From DTKY01 sp037440765 (GTDB lineage Bacteria; Acidobacteriota; Terriglobia; Bryobacterales; Bryobacteraceae), in NCBI GenBank assembly GCA_037440765.1, contig JBBITL010000020.1, positions 9,112-73,111 of the forward strand: DNA of 64,000 nt. The letters run 5' to 3'. The notes beneath the pieces are model-generated. The model ran no database searches and had not been told where the DNA came from. It saw only the letters and a list, made by a program, of their open reading frames with translations. The number at the start of each line of letters is the position of its first letter. Positions within the stretch are counted from its first letter, which is position 1. This document shows, piece after piece, positions 8,467-16,969 of the stretch. A program made the translations under genes and the position numbers.

Positions 8467-9711
8467 GTGCGGGGGATCTTCCAGAACAGAAGCGCGCCGG
8501 CGGCAGCGGAAGCGGCGGAATTGCCTGGGGTGAGGGAGTGTCTGCGCTGGTTCACTGAGCGGAAGCAGTGGATCACTGAGCAGCAGATTCGGATCAGCCG
8601 GATCCCCGCTCCGACCTTCTTCGAGCAGGAGCGGGCCGCATGGCTGGCCGGGCGGTTGCGCCAGCTGGGCTGCCAGGTCCGGCTGGACGGAGCCGGCAAT
8701 GTGGTGGCCAGGCCCAGGAAGGCCTCCCTGGAGCCTTGCATCGTCCTGTCGGCTCACCTGGACACGGTGCTGGCGCCCCGCGGCCCCGAGGATATCGTCG
8801 TGGGGCCCGACGGGAGGCTGCGCGGCCCCGGCGTGTCGGACAACGGCGCCGGCCTGGCGGCGCTTGTGGCAGTCGCCGCGGCCCTGGATGCCGCGCCCCC
8901 TCTGGAAGACCTTCATTGCGGCCTGGTCCTGCTCGCCAACGTGTGCGAGGAGGGCGAGGGCAACCTCAGCGGCATGCGGCACTTCTGCGACTCCTCGCCG
9001 GAGGGGCATAGCGCGCGCGCGTTTCTGGTGCTGGACGGACCCGCCGCCGATCACATAACGTGCTCGGGGCTGGAGAGCCGGCGGTTCGAGGTGGCCTTCA
9101 CCGGAACAGGCGGCCACAGTTGGAGCGATTTCGGCACCGGCAACCCGGTGCATGCCCTCACCCGCGCCATCGCCCTGTTCCTGGAGAGAGCCTCGGCGCA
9201 GTGTGCGCCACCCTCCAGGTCTTCGTTCAACTTCGGCATCATCGAGGGCGGCTCCAATGTGAACGCCATTCCGCTGTCGGCCCGCGCCAAGGTGGATCTG
9301 CGTTCGGAGACCAGCCAGGACGTCGAGCGGCTGGCGGCGTTACTGGCAACGGCGGTGGAGCATGGCGCCGAGCTGGAGAACGCCGCCTCCACCGGCGGCA
9401 AGGTTACGGCTGCCCGAAAGTTGATAGGCTCGCGTCCCGGCGGGAGCCTGCATCCAGGCGCCGTCATCCTGACCCATCTGCGGGCCGTGGACGGCTATCT
9501 CGGCCTGCGGGCCCGGAACAACTCCGCCTCCACCGACGCGAACATTCCACTTTCCAGGGGCTTGCAGGCTCTGTCGATCGGCGCCGGCGGCGCCGGCGGA
9601 GGCGCGCACACACCCGAGGAGTGGTTCCACCCCGGCGGGCGCGATCTGGGCCTCAAGCGGATCATGCTGGCCCTCGCCCTGCTTATGCGGGACGCCTCTC
9701 TGGCCTTGTGA
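8467..9711 (+). CDS. M20-family metallopeptidase
   Basis: A 414-residue protein with the M20/M28-like zinc peptidase layout. The metal ligand motif AHLDTVL, the bridging aspartate region GPGVSDNGAG and the catalytic glutamate pair NVCEEGEG appear in order. A dimerisation domain with GGHSW follows, and a final ligand region GGGAHTPEEW. No signal peptide is seen, so it is likely cytoplasmic, acting on di- or tripeptides or acyl-amino acids. The GTG at 8467 is the furthest upstream start and lies close to TACACT (8453-8458), a plausible -10. It overlaps the EamA gene by 4 bp (GTGA). Confidence 0.88.
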   Translation: MRGIFQNRSAPAAAEAAELPGVRECLRWFTERKQWITEQQIRISRIPAPTFFEQERAAWLAGRLRQLGCQVRLDGAGNVVARPRKASLEPCIVLSAHLDTVLAPRGPEDIVVGPDGRLRGPGVSDNGAGLAALVAVAAALDAAPPLEDLHCGLVLLANVCEEGEGNLSGMRHFCDSSPEGHSARAFLVLDGPAADHITCSGLESRRFEVAFTGTGGHSWSDFGTGNPVHALTRAIALFLERASAQCAPPSRSSFNFGIIEGGSNVNAIPLSARAKVDLRSETSQDVERLAALLATAVEHGAELENAASTGGKVTAARKLIGSRPGGSLHPGAVILTHLRAVDGYLGLRARNNSASTDANIPLSRGLQALSIGAGGAGGGAHTPEEWFHPGGRDLGLKRIMLALALLMRDASLAL

Positions 9712-10607
9712 ACGCGACCGGACACACTCCCCGGTGGCGCGCGGAACTGGCCCTGCTGGCCGTGGTGGCCATCTGGGGCGCCACCTTCGTCATGGTCAAA
9801 GAGGCGCTGGCCGACGCCTCCACACTGCTGTTTCTGGCGCTGCGCTTCAGCCTGGCCGCGGCGGCGCTGGGGCTGGTCTTCCTGCGCTGCTTCGGCCGGG
9901 CCGTCCAGGTGAGGCGCTCACTGGCAGCCGGCGCGCTGGCGGGCATCTGTCTGTTTCTGGGTTACTTCTTCCAGACCGCGGGTCTGCGCCACACCACCCC
10001 CTCGAAATCGGCGTTTATCACGGCTCTTTCGATCGTGATGGTGCCTTTGCTGGTTTCGTTCGTCCATAAGAGTGTGCCCCACGCCGCGGAACTGGCGGGG
10101 GTAGCGCTGGCCACCGCCGGCCTGGGATTGATGACGCTCGAAAGACAGAGCCTTGCCTTGAATCGCGGGGATCTGCTCACCATGTTGTGCGCCGCGGCAT
10201 TCGCGCTGCACATAATGGTGCTGGGCCACTACTCCGGCAAGGTGAGCGTGGAGCTGATGAGCCTGGGCCAGGTGGCCACGACGGCGCTGGTAGCGTCGGG
10301 CGCCTTCTGGTGGGCGGAGGTTCCCCGCGTTCGCTGGAGCCCTGAGCTGGTTGCGGCGCTGGCGGTGACCGGACTGCTGGCGACCGCCCTGGCCTTCACC
10401 GTGCAGACCTGGGCACAGCGGCACACCAGCCCGACCAGGACGGCGCTGATCATCGCCGCCGAGCCCGTCTTCGCATGGGTGGCTTCTCTGCTGGCCGCGG
10501 CGGAGGCCTTCTCGGCGCGCGGCCTGGCGGGCGGCCTGCTGATCCTGGGCGGAGTGGTCCTGGCGGAGCTGAAACCGTCCTGGGCGCGCGGGCATCCATT
10601 GAGGTAG
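9708..10607 (+). CDS. EamA/DMT-family permease
   Basis: A 299-residue, very hydrophobic protein with about ten membrane helices in two repeats of five, as in EamA (drug/metabolite transporter) proteins. The first repeat begins AVVAIWGATFVMVKEAL, and the second ends with TALIIAAEPVFAWVASLL. The GTG start overlaps the stop of the M20 peptidase (GTGA), so the two are coupled. Export of amino acids or peptidase products is possible from context, but the substrate cannot be read from sequence. Confidence 0.88.
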   Translation: MNATGHTPRWRAELALLAVVAIWGATFVMVKEALADASTLLFLALRFSLAAAALGLVFLRCFGRAVQVRRSLAAGALAGICLFLGYFFQTAGLRHTTPSKSAFITALSIVMVPLLVSFVHKSVPHAAELAGVALATAGLGLMTLERQSLALNRGDLLTMLCAAAFALHIMVLGHYSGKVSVELMSLGQVATTALVASGAFWWAEVPRVRWSPELVAALAVTGLLATALAFTVQTWAQRHTSPTRTALIIAAEPVFAWVASLLAAAEAFSARGLAGGLLILGGVVLAELKPSWARGHPLR

Positions 10608-10627
10608 AGACGTTGCTGGCCGTGCCT

Positions 10628-10633
10628 TATAAT
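10628..10633 (+). promoter_or_regulatory. Consensus -10 (TATAAT) before the HtrA-type protease gene
   Basis: A perfect TATAAT lies 32 nt before the ATG at 10666, and GAGGTGA follows as the ribosome binding site. No recognisable -35 is seen at 16-18 bp spacing. Confidence 0.5.
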
Positions 10634-10665
10634 TGAGTCGAACACAGTATTTAGAGGTGAATCCC

Positions 10666-12252
10666 ATGAGCATGTTGGGGGCTGTACGCAGGCAGAAGCT
10701 GTTGTCGTTCACGCTGTTGCTTTTTACCCTGTCGCTGGGGATCCTGATCGGGACCCTCCTGCGGACTGGCGTGAGCGCCCAGGGGCAGGGCGCAGCCGAC
10801 GCGACGCCGCTGTCGGTTCCGAGCGCCGTCCAACTGTCCAACGAATTCACCCAGCTCGCCAAGAAGCTCGAACCGTCGGTCGTGAACATCACCACGGACT
10901 ACAACGTCCGCCAGCAGACCTCCCGCAACCGGAGGCAGCAAACGCCGCCGCCCGGCCAGGAGGATCAGTTCGATTTCTTCCGGCGCTTTTTCGGTCCGTT
11001 CGAGTTCGACATGCCGGCTCCCAGGCGCAGCTCCGGCACGGGCTCGGGCGTGGTGGTGGACCCCAACGGGTACATACTGACCAACAACCACGTGGTGGAC
11101 CAGGCGGACAGGATCAAGGTTAGGCTCACCGGAGACAGCACTGAATACGTAGCGAAGCTGATCGGCACGGACAGGGAGACGGACCTGGCGGTGATCAAGA
11201 TCGACGCTCCCAGGAAGCTCACGCCCGCGAAGATCGGCAACTCGGACGCGGTTCAGGTGGGTGACTGGGCGGTGGCGATTGGCTCGCCCTTCGGACTGGA
11301 GACGACCGTGACGGCCGGCATCATCAGCGCCAAGGAGCGCGATTTCCCCGGCCAGCAGTTCCAGCACTTCCTGCAAACCGACGCCGCCATCAATCCCGGC
11401 AACAGCGGCGGTCCGCTGCTCAACATACGCGGCGAGGTCATCGGCGTTAACACGGCGATCGCCACCTCCAGCACCGGGTACCAGGGAATCGGGTTCGCGC
11501 TCCCCATCAACACCGCCGTCCAGGTCTACAACCAGATCATCAAGACGGGCCGGGTGACGCGCGGATCCATCGGGGTGAGCCTTCAGACTCAAGGCGCCGA
11601 GGAGCTCATCAAGGCCTACGGCGGCACCAAAGGAGCATTCGTCACCAACGTCACGGCCGGAAGCCCCGCCGAGAAGGCCGGCCTGAAGGAAAGGGACATC
11701 ATCGTCTCGTTCAACGGCAGGCCGCTCGCCAGCGGTGACGAACTGGTTAACTCGGTGGCCGATGCTAAGGTGGGCTCGCAGGCCACCCTGGGCGTCATCC
11801 GCGACCGCAAGAACATGGAAGTCCTCGTCACTATCGCCGACCGCACGGAAGTCTACGCCAGCGATCCGCGCATCGTGGGACCGCGCCCTGACCGGCAGGG
11901 GCAGCCCGAGGCGGCCGGCATGCGCTTCGGCTTCTCGGTTGAGGGGCTATCGGCGGCGGACCGGTCGGCCGCGGGCCTGGACGGCAAGGCGGGCGTGCGA
12001 ATCGCCTCGGTGGAGCCGGCTTCCTTCGCCGACGACATCGGTCTCCAGGCGGGCGACGTGCTTACGGAAATCAACGGCCAGACAATCACGTCGGTGGAGG
12101 ATATCCGCCGTGTCCAGGCGGCGCTGAAACCGGGAGACTCGGCAGCCTTCCGGGTGTTGCGGTCCCCGGGCCAGGCCCTGCCGGGCGCTCCCCGTCAGCG
12201 GTCTCAGTGGGTCGCCGTCTACGTGGCCGGGACGCTTCCGGCCCAGTTCTAG
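10666..12252 (+). CDS. degQ: Do/HtrA-family periplasmic serine protease
   Basis: A 528-residue serine protease and chaperone. A signal anchor or signal peptide spans residues 10-35 (LLSFTLLLFTLSLGILIGTLL). The catalytic triad is His142 (TNNHVVD), Asp173 (ETDLAVIKI) and Ser247 (GNSGGPLL). Two PDZ domains follow, near 285-375 and 425-510. It degrades misfolded envelope proteins. A Gln/Pro-rich loop after the first strand resembles loop LA of the family. The ATG at 10666 has a strong GAGGTGA site, so it is preferred over the TTG 33 nt earlier. Confidence 0.95.
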   Translation: MSMLGAVRRQKLLSFTLLLFTLSLGILIGTLLRTGVSAQGQGAADATPLSVPSAVQLSNEFTQLAKKLEPSVVNITTDYNVRQQTSRNRRQQTPPPGQEDQFDFFRRFFGPFEFDMPAPRRSSGTGSGVVVDPNGYILTNNHVVDQADRIKVRLTGDSTEYVAKLIGTDRETDLAVIKIDAPRKLTPAKIGNSDAVQVGDWAVAIGSPFGLETTVTAGIISAKERDFPGQQFQHFLQTDAAINPGNSGGPLLNIRGEVIGVNTAIATSSTGYQGIGFALPINTAVQVYNQIIKTGRVTRGSIGVSLQTQGAEELIKAYGGTKGAFVTNVTAGSPAEKAGLKERDIIVSFNGRPLASGDELVNSVADAKVGSQATLGVIRDRKNMEVLVTIADRTEVYASDPRIVGPRPDRQGQPEAAGMRFGFSVEGLSAADRSAAGLDGKAGVRIASVEPASFADDIGLQAGDVLTEINGQTITSVEDIRRVQAALKPGDSAAFRVLRSPGQALPGAPRQRSQWVAVYVAGTLPAQF

Positions 12253-12254
12253 AC

Positions 12255-12713
12255 ATGGCGCCGCTGAGCCTGAACAGCATGGCATTACTTCTGTTGCTCG
12301 CCGCGGGCGCCGCCGCGCAGACAGCGAAGACGGCTCCCAAGCAGCCGCCTGCGGCTGAGAAGAAAGCTGTGACCGCCAGGCCGCCGGCTGCGGCGGCCAA
12401 GCAGGCCACCGCCAAGAAGACCACGGTCAGGAAGACCACGGCAAGGAAACAGGCGGTCCGCCCGCGCGCCCAGCAGAAGCCAGCGCCGGAGCGCTACGCC
12501 GAGATCCAGCAGGCGCTCATCGGACGGGGTTTTCTCAACAGCCCGGCCGACGGCAAGTGGAACGACAGCTCCGCCGTCGCGCTCAAGAAGTTCCAGGAGA
12601 GCCAGAAACTGGCCGCCACGGGCAGGATAGACGCGCTCTCGCTGATCCGCCTGGGCCTTGGGCCCAAGACCAACGCGGGCCTGCCCCCCTCCGAACCTGA
12701 ACCCAAACCCTGA
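12255..12713 (+). CDS. Exported peptidoglycan-binding domain protein
   Basis: A 152-residue protein starting 2 bp after the protease stop. A signal peptide (MALLLLLAAGAAAQT core, residues 9-23) is followed by a Lys/Ala/Thr-rich linker (about 25-80) that would lie extended across wall or periplasm. The C-terminal domain (about 82-140) has the PG_binding_1 pattern: IQQALIGRGF, DGKWNDSSAVALKKFQ and TGRIDALSLIRLGL. It is likely to bind peptidoglycan non-enzymatically. Close linkage to HtrA suggests an envelope maintenance role. Confidence 0.8.
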   Translation: MAPLSLNSMALLLLLAAGAAAQTAKTAPKQPPAAEKKAVTARPPAAAAKQATAKKTTVRKTTARKQAVRPRAQQKPAPERYAEIQQALIGRGFLNSPADGKWNDSSAVALKKFQESQKLAATGRIDALSLIRLGLGPKTNAGLPPSEPEPKP

Positions 12714-12738
12714 AAGGCTGGCCTGACGATCCGCCGGG

Positions 12739-12744
12739 TATACT
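12739..12744 (+). promoter_or_regulatory. Putative -10 (TATACT) for purM-purN
   Basis: TATACT lies 18 bp before the purM ATG, with GGAGGG between as a possible ribosome binding site. No clear -35 is seen. Confidence 0.4.
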
Positions 12745-12762
12745 GGAGGGTCTGAGCGGATC

Positions 12763-13809
12763 ATGCCGTCCCGGAAGACCGTACTCTACCAAGACGCTGG
12801 CGTCAGCATAAACGAAGCGGATCGCGCCGTCGCCCATATACGAAAACTGGCGCGAGCCACGTTCAATTCCGGCGTCCTGACCGACATCGGGAGCTTCGGC
12901 GCCGGCTTCCGGCTGTCCGGCTGGAAGGCGCCTGTCCTGGTGAGCAGCGCCGACGGCGTGGGCACCAAGCTCAAGCTGGCCTTCCTTACCGGCCGCCACG
13001 AGACCGTCGGGGAGGACCTGGTCAACCACTGCGTCAACGACATCGCCGTCCAGGGAGCGGTCCCGCTGTTCTTCCTGGACTACTTCGCGGCGGGCAAACT
13101 GGACGCCGCGGTCGCCGCCGCGGTGGTTAGCGGGCTGGCGCGCGGATGCGCGGCCAACGGCTGCGCGCTGATCGGCGGAGAGACCGCGGAAATGCCCGGC
13201 TTCTACGCGCCGGGCGAGTACGACTTGGCGGGCTTCATCGTCGGCGCCGTCGAGCGCAGGCGGCTGCTTACCGGCTCCTCCGTCCGGGCCGGAGATGCGC
13301 TGGTCGGCCTGCCCTCCACGGGCCTGCACACCAACGGATACTCGCTCGCGCGCAAGCTGCTGTTCGAGGTGGCTGGATACGGGCCGGACTCGTTCGTCGC
13401 CGCCCTTGGCTGCACCGTGGCCGACGAACTGCTGAAGGTCCATCGAAGCTACCTCTCCGCGATTCAGTCGCTGCATGCCAAGGGGCTGCTGGCAGGCGCG
13501 GCGCACATCACCGGGGGCGGCATCTCGGACAACACGCCGCGCATTCTGCCCGAGGGTCTGGCGGCGGAGATACACGCGGCCTCCTGGCGGATTCCCGCCG
13601 TGTTCGAGCTGCTCAGGCGCCTGGGCAACCTCCCCAACGGCGACTACCGCCGGACCTTCAATCTTGGCATCGGCATGATCCTCGCCATTCCGCAGCGGAA
13701 GCTGGACCGCGCGGTGAGACTGCTGCACCGGATGGGAGAACAGTACTTCCCGATCGGCCGGGTGATCCGGCTGCCGCGGGGCGCCAGATCGAGGGTGATC
13801 TACAAATGA
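12763..13809 (+). CDS. purM: Phosphoribosylformylglycinamidine cyclo-ligase
   Basis: A 348-residue AIR synthetase. Typical motifs are DIGSFGAGFRL, the ATP and metal loop SSADGVGTKLKLAF, NDIAVQGAVPLFFLDYFA and GGETAEMPGFYAPGEYD. It closes FGAM to AIR in the fifth step of purine synthesis. The stop overlaps the purN start (ATGA), so the two enzymes are made together. Length is normal. Confidence 0.97.
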   Translation: MPSRKTVLYQDAGVSINEADRAVAHIRKLARATFNSGVLTDIGSFGAGFRLSGWKAPVLVSSADGVGTKLKLAFLTGRHETVGEDLVNHCVNDIAVQGAVPLFFLDYFAAGKLDAAVAAAVVSGLARGCAANGCALIGGETAEMPGFYAPGEYDLAGFIVGAVERRRLLTGSSVRAGDALVGLPSTGLHTNGYSLARKLLFEVAGYGPDSFVAALGCTVADELLKVHRSYLSAIQSLHAKGLLAGAAHITGGGISDNTPRILPEGLAAEIHAASWRIPAVFELLRRLGNLPNGDYRRTFNLGIGMILAIPQRKLDRAVRLLHRMGEQYFPIGRVIRLPRGARSRVIYK

Positions 13810-14408
13810 AGCGACTCGGTATTCTGCTCTCGGGCCGTGGGTCGAATTTCGAGGCCATCGCCGCCAATGTAGCTGCGGGCCGCATCGACGCCATGATCGC
13901 CGGGGTGATTTCCAACCGGCCGGAGGCGCGCGGGCTGGAGACGGCACGTGCGCTGGGCCTCAACGCCGTCTGCATCCCGTCCAAGGGAATGGAACGCGAG
14001 GCCTACGACCGCCTGGTGGTGGCCGAACTGAACAGGCACGAAGTGGACCTGGTGTGCCTGGCCGGCTTCATGCGGCTGCTGAGCGCGTACTTCGTGCGCC
14101 AGTTCCCGCTCCGCATCCTGAACATACACCCGGCCCTGCTGCCTTCGTTCCCGGGCCTCGACCCGCAGAGACAGGCCCTGGAGCACGGCGTGAAGATCTC
14201 CGGCTGCACCGTGCACTTCGTGGACGAGAACCTGGACTCGGGGCCGATCCTGATTCAGGCCGCCGTCCCGGTGCTCGACGACGACACCGCCGACACGCTC
14301 TCCGCCAGGATTCTCAAAGAGGAGCATCGCATCTACAGCGAAGCCATCCGCCTGGTGCTCAGCGGCCGGTTCCGCGTGGAGGGCCGGCGGGTGATCTCTA
14401 CCGCGTAG
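13806..14408 (+). CDS. purN: Phosphoribosylglycinamide formyltransferase
   Basis: A 200-residue GAR transformylase. The phosphate loop LLSGRGSNFEAI lies at the N-terminus. The catalytic set lies in NIHPALLPSFPG (Asn, His) and HFVDENLDSGPIL (Asp). It uses 10-formyl-THF to formylate GAR. It overlaps purM by 4 bp and converges on etfA with only 16 bp between stops. Confidence 0.96.
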   Translation: MKRLGILLSGRGSNFEAIAANVAAGRIDAMIAGVISNRPEARGLETARALGLNAVCIPSKGMEREAYDRLVVAELNRHEVDLVCLAGFMRLLSAYFVRQFPLRILNIHPALLPSFPGLDPQRQALEHGVKISGCTVHFVDENLDSGPILIQAAVPVLDDDTADTLSARILKEEHRIYSEAIRLVLSGRFRVEGRRVISTA

Positions 14409-14424
14409 CCGCCCCCGCAGGCTG

Positions 14425-15447
14425 CTACTCTGCCAGAAGTTCGTTCAGCTTCGCCATGACCGCGAAGGCGTCGGCAACGTAAAGTACGTCGGCCTTGCCC
14501 TGCGCCCACCCGCAGTTCGGATCCAGGTTCACCGCGCGGCGCTCGCTGATGAACCGCCAGCCCACCACGTGCGGCTCTTCTCCGTGGCAGCAGGTGGCCA
14601 GACCCTTGGGGTGCCGCGGTGTCGAGCCGGTCTGCCCGACTTGGTTGAGATGCGTCAGGAAGGGCAGCACGGCCTGGCCCTCCGAGCCCAGGTCCACCAG
14701 AGACTTGCTGCTGCCGAGCGAGGCCCGCGAGCGGCGCAGGAAATCCAGGATCAGCGCTCCCGCCTCTTCGGCGTGCGTTTTCCCGTCGGGCTGCTTCTTG
14801 GTCCAGCCGGCGCCGGCGACGAACAGCAGGTCCGCGTCGGGCCGTATGGTCTGCTCGCCCGCCTGCGGAGCCCGGTACTCGATGAACTCGGTGCGCGCGG
14901 ATGCGCCTGAGGCGACTGCTTCGACCTGGACGGCGCCGGCCTCGCCCGCCCACGGCTCGAAACACCCCGCATCCACGAGGATGAACCACGGGCGCGCGCT
15001 GCGCTCGAGCACGGCTTCCATCCGCTGCCGGTAATACCAGCGGCTTACTGCGAGCTTTCCCGCCGCCACGCTGATGCCCGTCACGTGGGTATCCACGCAC
15101 CCACCCACGCGCTCGGCCACGCCCGCCAGGCAGCGGGCGAAACGCGAAGTGGCCGGCGCCACCACGATGCCCGCCCCGGCGGCCCTGGCGAGCGCCTCGG
15201 CGGCGGCCGCGTCGGTCGAGTACCTCGGCTGGCTGAACTCCGGGCCCTCCACCCCCAGAAAGCGTCCCGCTCCGCAGTCTGCCGCCTGGCTGGCGGCGGC
15301 CTCCACCCGGGCGCCGCTCAGGCCGAGCGTCAGCCCGGCGCCCGCCAGACCCTGCTGGACCATCCGGCCCGCGGCGATCGCCTCTCGCGCCGGCTTCGCC
15401 AGCGACCCGTCTTCTTCCACATGCGCAAGAACCAGAATCGTCTCCAT
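14425..15447 (-). CDS. etfA: Electron transfer flavoprotein alpha subunit, divergent
   Basis: A 340-residue protein. The C-terminal part keeps the ETF-alpha FAD-domain pattern in altered form: NQVGQTGST aligns with the usual VGQTGKTV, and DLGSEGQAVLP precedes it. The usual GISGAIQH adenine-side motif reads LATCCHGEEP here, so cofactor binding may differ. The ATG at 15447 is preferred because GAGG lies 6 nt upstream; an ATG 6 nt earlier is possible. It follows etfB with 8 bp between. ETFs pass electrons from acyl-CoA or other dehydrogenases to the quinone pool; the partner is not encoded nearby. Confidence 0.78.
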   Translation of the reverse strand: METILVLAHVEEDGSLAKPAREAIAAGRMVQQGLAGAGLTLGLSGARVEAAASQAADCGAGRFLGVEGPEFSQPRYSTDAAAAEALARAAGAGIVVAPATSRFARCLAGVAERVGGCVDTHVTGISVAAGKLAVSRWYYRQRMEAVLERSARPWFILVDAGCFEPWAGEAGAVQVEAVASGASARTEFIEYRAPQAGEQTIRPDADLLFVAGAGWTKKQPDGKTHAEEAGALILDFLRRSRASLGSSKSLVDLGSEGQAVLPFLTHLNQVGQTGSTPRHPKGLATCCHGEEPHVVGWRFISERRAVNLDPNCGWAQGKADVLYVADAFAVMAKLNELLAE

Positions 15448-15455
15448 GGCCATCC

Positions 15456-16265
15456 TCACTTGTTCCGAATCCAGGCGGCTATCTGGCCGGCGACCTCTTC
15501 GGCCGGAAGGTCCTTGACGACCCTGGTCTCCCGGCGCTGGCTCGGCACCTTCACGCTCCTGTAGCTCAGGCCCTCGGCCCCGAGCCTGACCGGTCTGGCG
15601 CGCTGAAGCGCGGGCATGATGGCCCGCATGTTGGCCATCCCCACCTGCGGGTTGTTGGGCGGCTCCGGCAGGTTTCCGGTGGCCCACCCGAGCAATGCCG
15701 GGGGGCCCTGGCAGCGGGAGACCTGGTGCCTGCCGCCCTCCACGCGTTCCAAAACTCGGAACGAGCCACTTTCGTCCACCTGCAACTCGTCGACTCCCTG
15801 GAACTGGTCCGTGATGCCCAGGCGCTCGCCCACCATCTGCATGGTCGCGCCCGCGCCGCGCGAGGCCGATTCCCACCCTCCGAATACCAGCAGGCGGCCC
15901 TTGTCAAGCCCGGCTATGCCCTGGATGGCTTCGGCCAGCGCCGCCGCCACTTCCGAGGCGTCCGTGAACCCGCCGGAGGGGCCGTCCAGCGCGACCAGCT
16001 CGAAGGGGACCTTCTGCGCCACGGTCATCATCACCTGCTGGAGCTTGGCCTTGGGGCTCAGGCTCACCAGCCACACCTTGCTGCCCGGCGAGTTCCTGGC
16101 CAGGTTGGCCGCCTCGTAGAGCGCGTGGGCAGCCCACGGGTCGAGCACCGCGGGCAGCATCATCTCGTTCTTAAGGGATGGGATCGGGGCGCCCGCCACC
16201 GGTTCCAGCGTCTGGAGCGGGTCCGGGACGATGCTCCCACACACCACAATCTGGAAGCTCTGCAT
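15456..16265 (-). CDS. etfB: Electron transfer flavoprotein beta subunit, divergent
   Basis: A 269-residue protein with the ETF-beta fold pattern. It shows LDPWAAHALYEAANL in place of the usual NPFDEIALEEAL, then GSKVWLVSLSPK, and an AMP-side region GGWESASRGAGATMQMVGERLG. It starts with VVCGSIVPDP rather than the usual CVKQVPD. Its partner etfA is directly downstream. Divergence of both subunits argues for co-evolved partners rather than sequencing error. The start is 6 nt after a TATACT -10, suggesting a leaderless transcript. Confidence 0.78.
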   Translation of the reverse strand: MQSFQIVVCGSIVPDPLQTLEPVAGAPIPSLKNEMMLPAVLDPWAAHALYEAANLARNSPGSKVWLVSLSPKAKLQQVMMTVAQKVPFELVALDGPSGGFTDASEVAAALAEAIQGIAGLDKGRLLVFGGWESASRGAGATMQMVGERLGITDQFQGVDELQVDESGSFRVLERVEGGRHQVSRCQGPPALLGWATGNLPEPPNNPQVGMANMRAIMPALQRARPVRLGAEGLSYRSVKVPSQRRETRVVKDLPAEEVAGQIAAWIRNK

Positions 16266-16271
16266 CCCCCC

Positions 16272-16277
16272 AGTATA
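16272..16277 (-). promoter_or_regulatory. -10 element (TATACT) of etfB-etfA
   Basis: TATACT on the minus strand is separated from the etfB ATG by six G residues. The predicted transcription start coincides with the ATG. No good -35 at normal spacing. Confidence 0.4.
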
Positions 16278-16417
16278 TGCGGGCTGACCCGCCGGACTCG
16301 GAGCAAGCCCTCAGAGCCGCGCCTCGTGCGCCAGCTATTGCGGCCACCGGAGATGGACCCCTACCGGTTGCGCCCACCTAGCAGATAGAAAGCAAAACAC
16401 TTCCCTGTAAAAAAAAC

Positions 16418-16446
16418 TTGCATCGGCTGGCGTTCTGTTTCATAAT
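16418..16446 (+). promoter_or_regulatory. Sigma70-type promoter of the dcw cluster
   Basis: TTGCAT (16418-16423), a 17-bp spacer and CATAAT (16441-16446) form a near-consensus promoter in an A/T-rich patch, 34 bp before the mraZ start codon. It is the obvious promoter for the 16-kb division cluster. Apart from this, 16278-16417 holds no gene or other element I can identify. Confidence 0.75.
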
Positions 16447-16451
16447 CATTC

Positions 16452-16485
16452 TGGTCAGTTTTGGATCAATGTGGGCTTAAATGGG
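16452..16485 (+). promoter_or_regulatory. MraZ-type TGG(G) direct repeats, 10-bp period
   Basis: TGG occurs at 16452, 16462, 16472 and 16482, exactly 10 bp apart. The last two read TGGGC and TGGGT, and the last overlaps the mraZ start codon. MraZ proteins are known to bind TGGGN repeats at 10-bp spacing in their own promoters. The site lies just downstream of the -10, suited to repression of the cluster. Confidence 0.65.
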
Positions 16486-16963
16486 TGAAACCACTGCAAT
16501 CCGGATAGTTGCCCCCCCCAACGGCTCCCATTCGGCCAAGATCGACGACAAGGGCCGGCTCAAGCTGCCCGCCAAGCTCCAGGAGTATTTCCTCGGCCTC
16601 GGCGAGAAGACGGTATTCATCACCAGCCTGGATCGCGCCACAGCCAGGATATACAGCCACTCGACCTGGGAGGAGAACAAGGCATTCCTCGCCGGCTTCA
16701 AGGACGACCCTGAGTGGGCCGAGGACGTGCTGTTCGTCGCGAACCACTTCGGAGCCGACTCGGAAATGGACGAACAGGGGCGCGTGCTGATCCCCCAGAG
16801 GCTGAGGACCCTGCTGGCGCTGGAGGGCGAGTCCGTTCACCTGGAGTGCTTCCCCGGTGTGGTCTACGTCTACACGATGGCCAACTACGAGGAGCGCATG
16901 GGGCGCGCCCTCAGCGGGCTGGCCGACAAGGTCCGCTCCCTGCGCCAGAAGGGCTTGAAGTGA
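16481..16963 (+). CDS. mraZ: Transcriptional regulator MraZ
   Basis: A 160-residue protein with two SpoVT/AbrB-like half-domains. Their signatures are IDDKGRLKLPAKL near residues 21-33 and MDEQGRVLIPQRL near 95-107. MraZ binds DNA as a ring-shaped oligomer and represses its own cluster. It is the first gene of the dcw cluster, and four TGG repeats lie between promoter and start. The start codon overlaps the last repeat. Confidence 0.95.
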   Translation: MGETTAIRIVAPPNGSHSAKIDDKGRLKLPAKLQEYFLGLGEKTVFITSLDRATARIYSHSTWEENKAFLAGFKDDPEWAEDVLFVANHFGADSEMDEQGRVLIPQRLRTLLALEGESVHLECFPGVVYVYTMANYEERMGRALSGLADKVRSLRQKGLK

Positions 16964-16969
16964 TGCTCT

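Noticed and set aside
9060..9707. Long upstream extension of the EamA transporter frame
   Set aside because: It overlaps the M20 peptidase, whose zinc-site motifs lie in the other frame. The transporter's natural start is the GTG at 9708.
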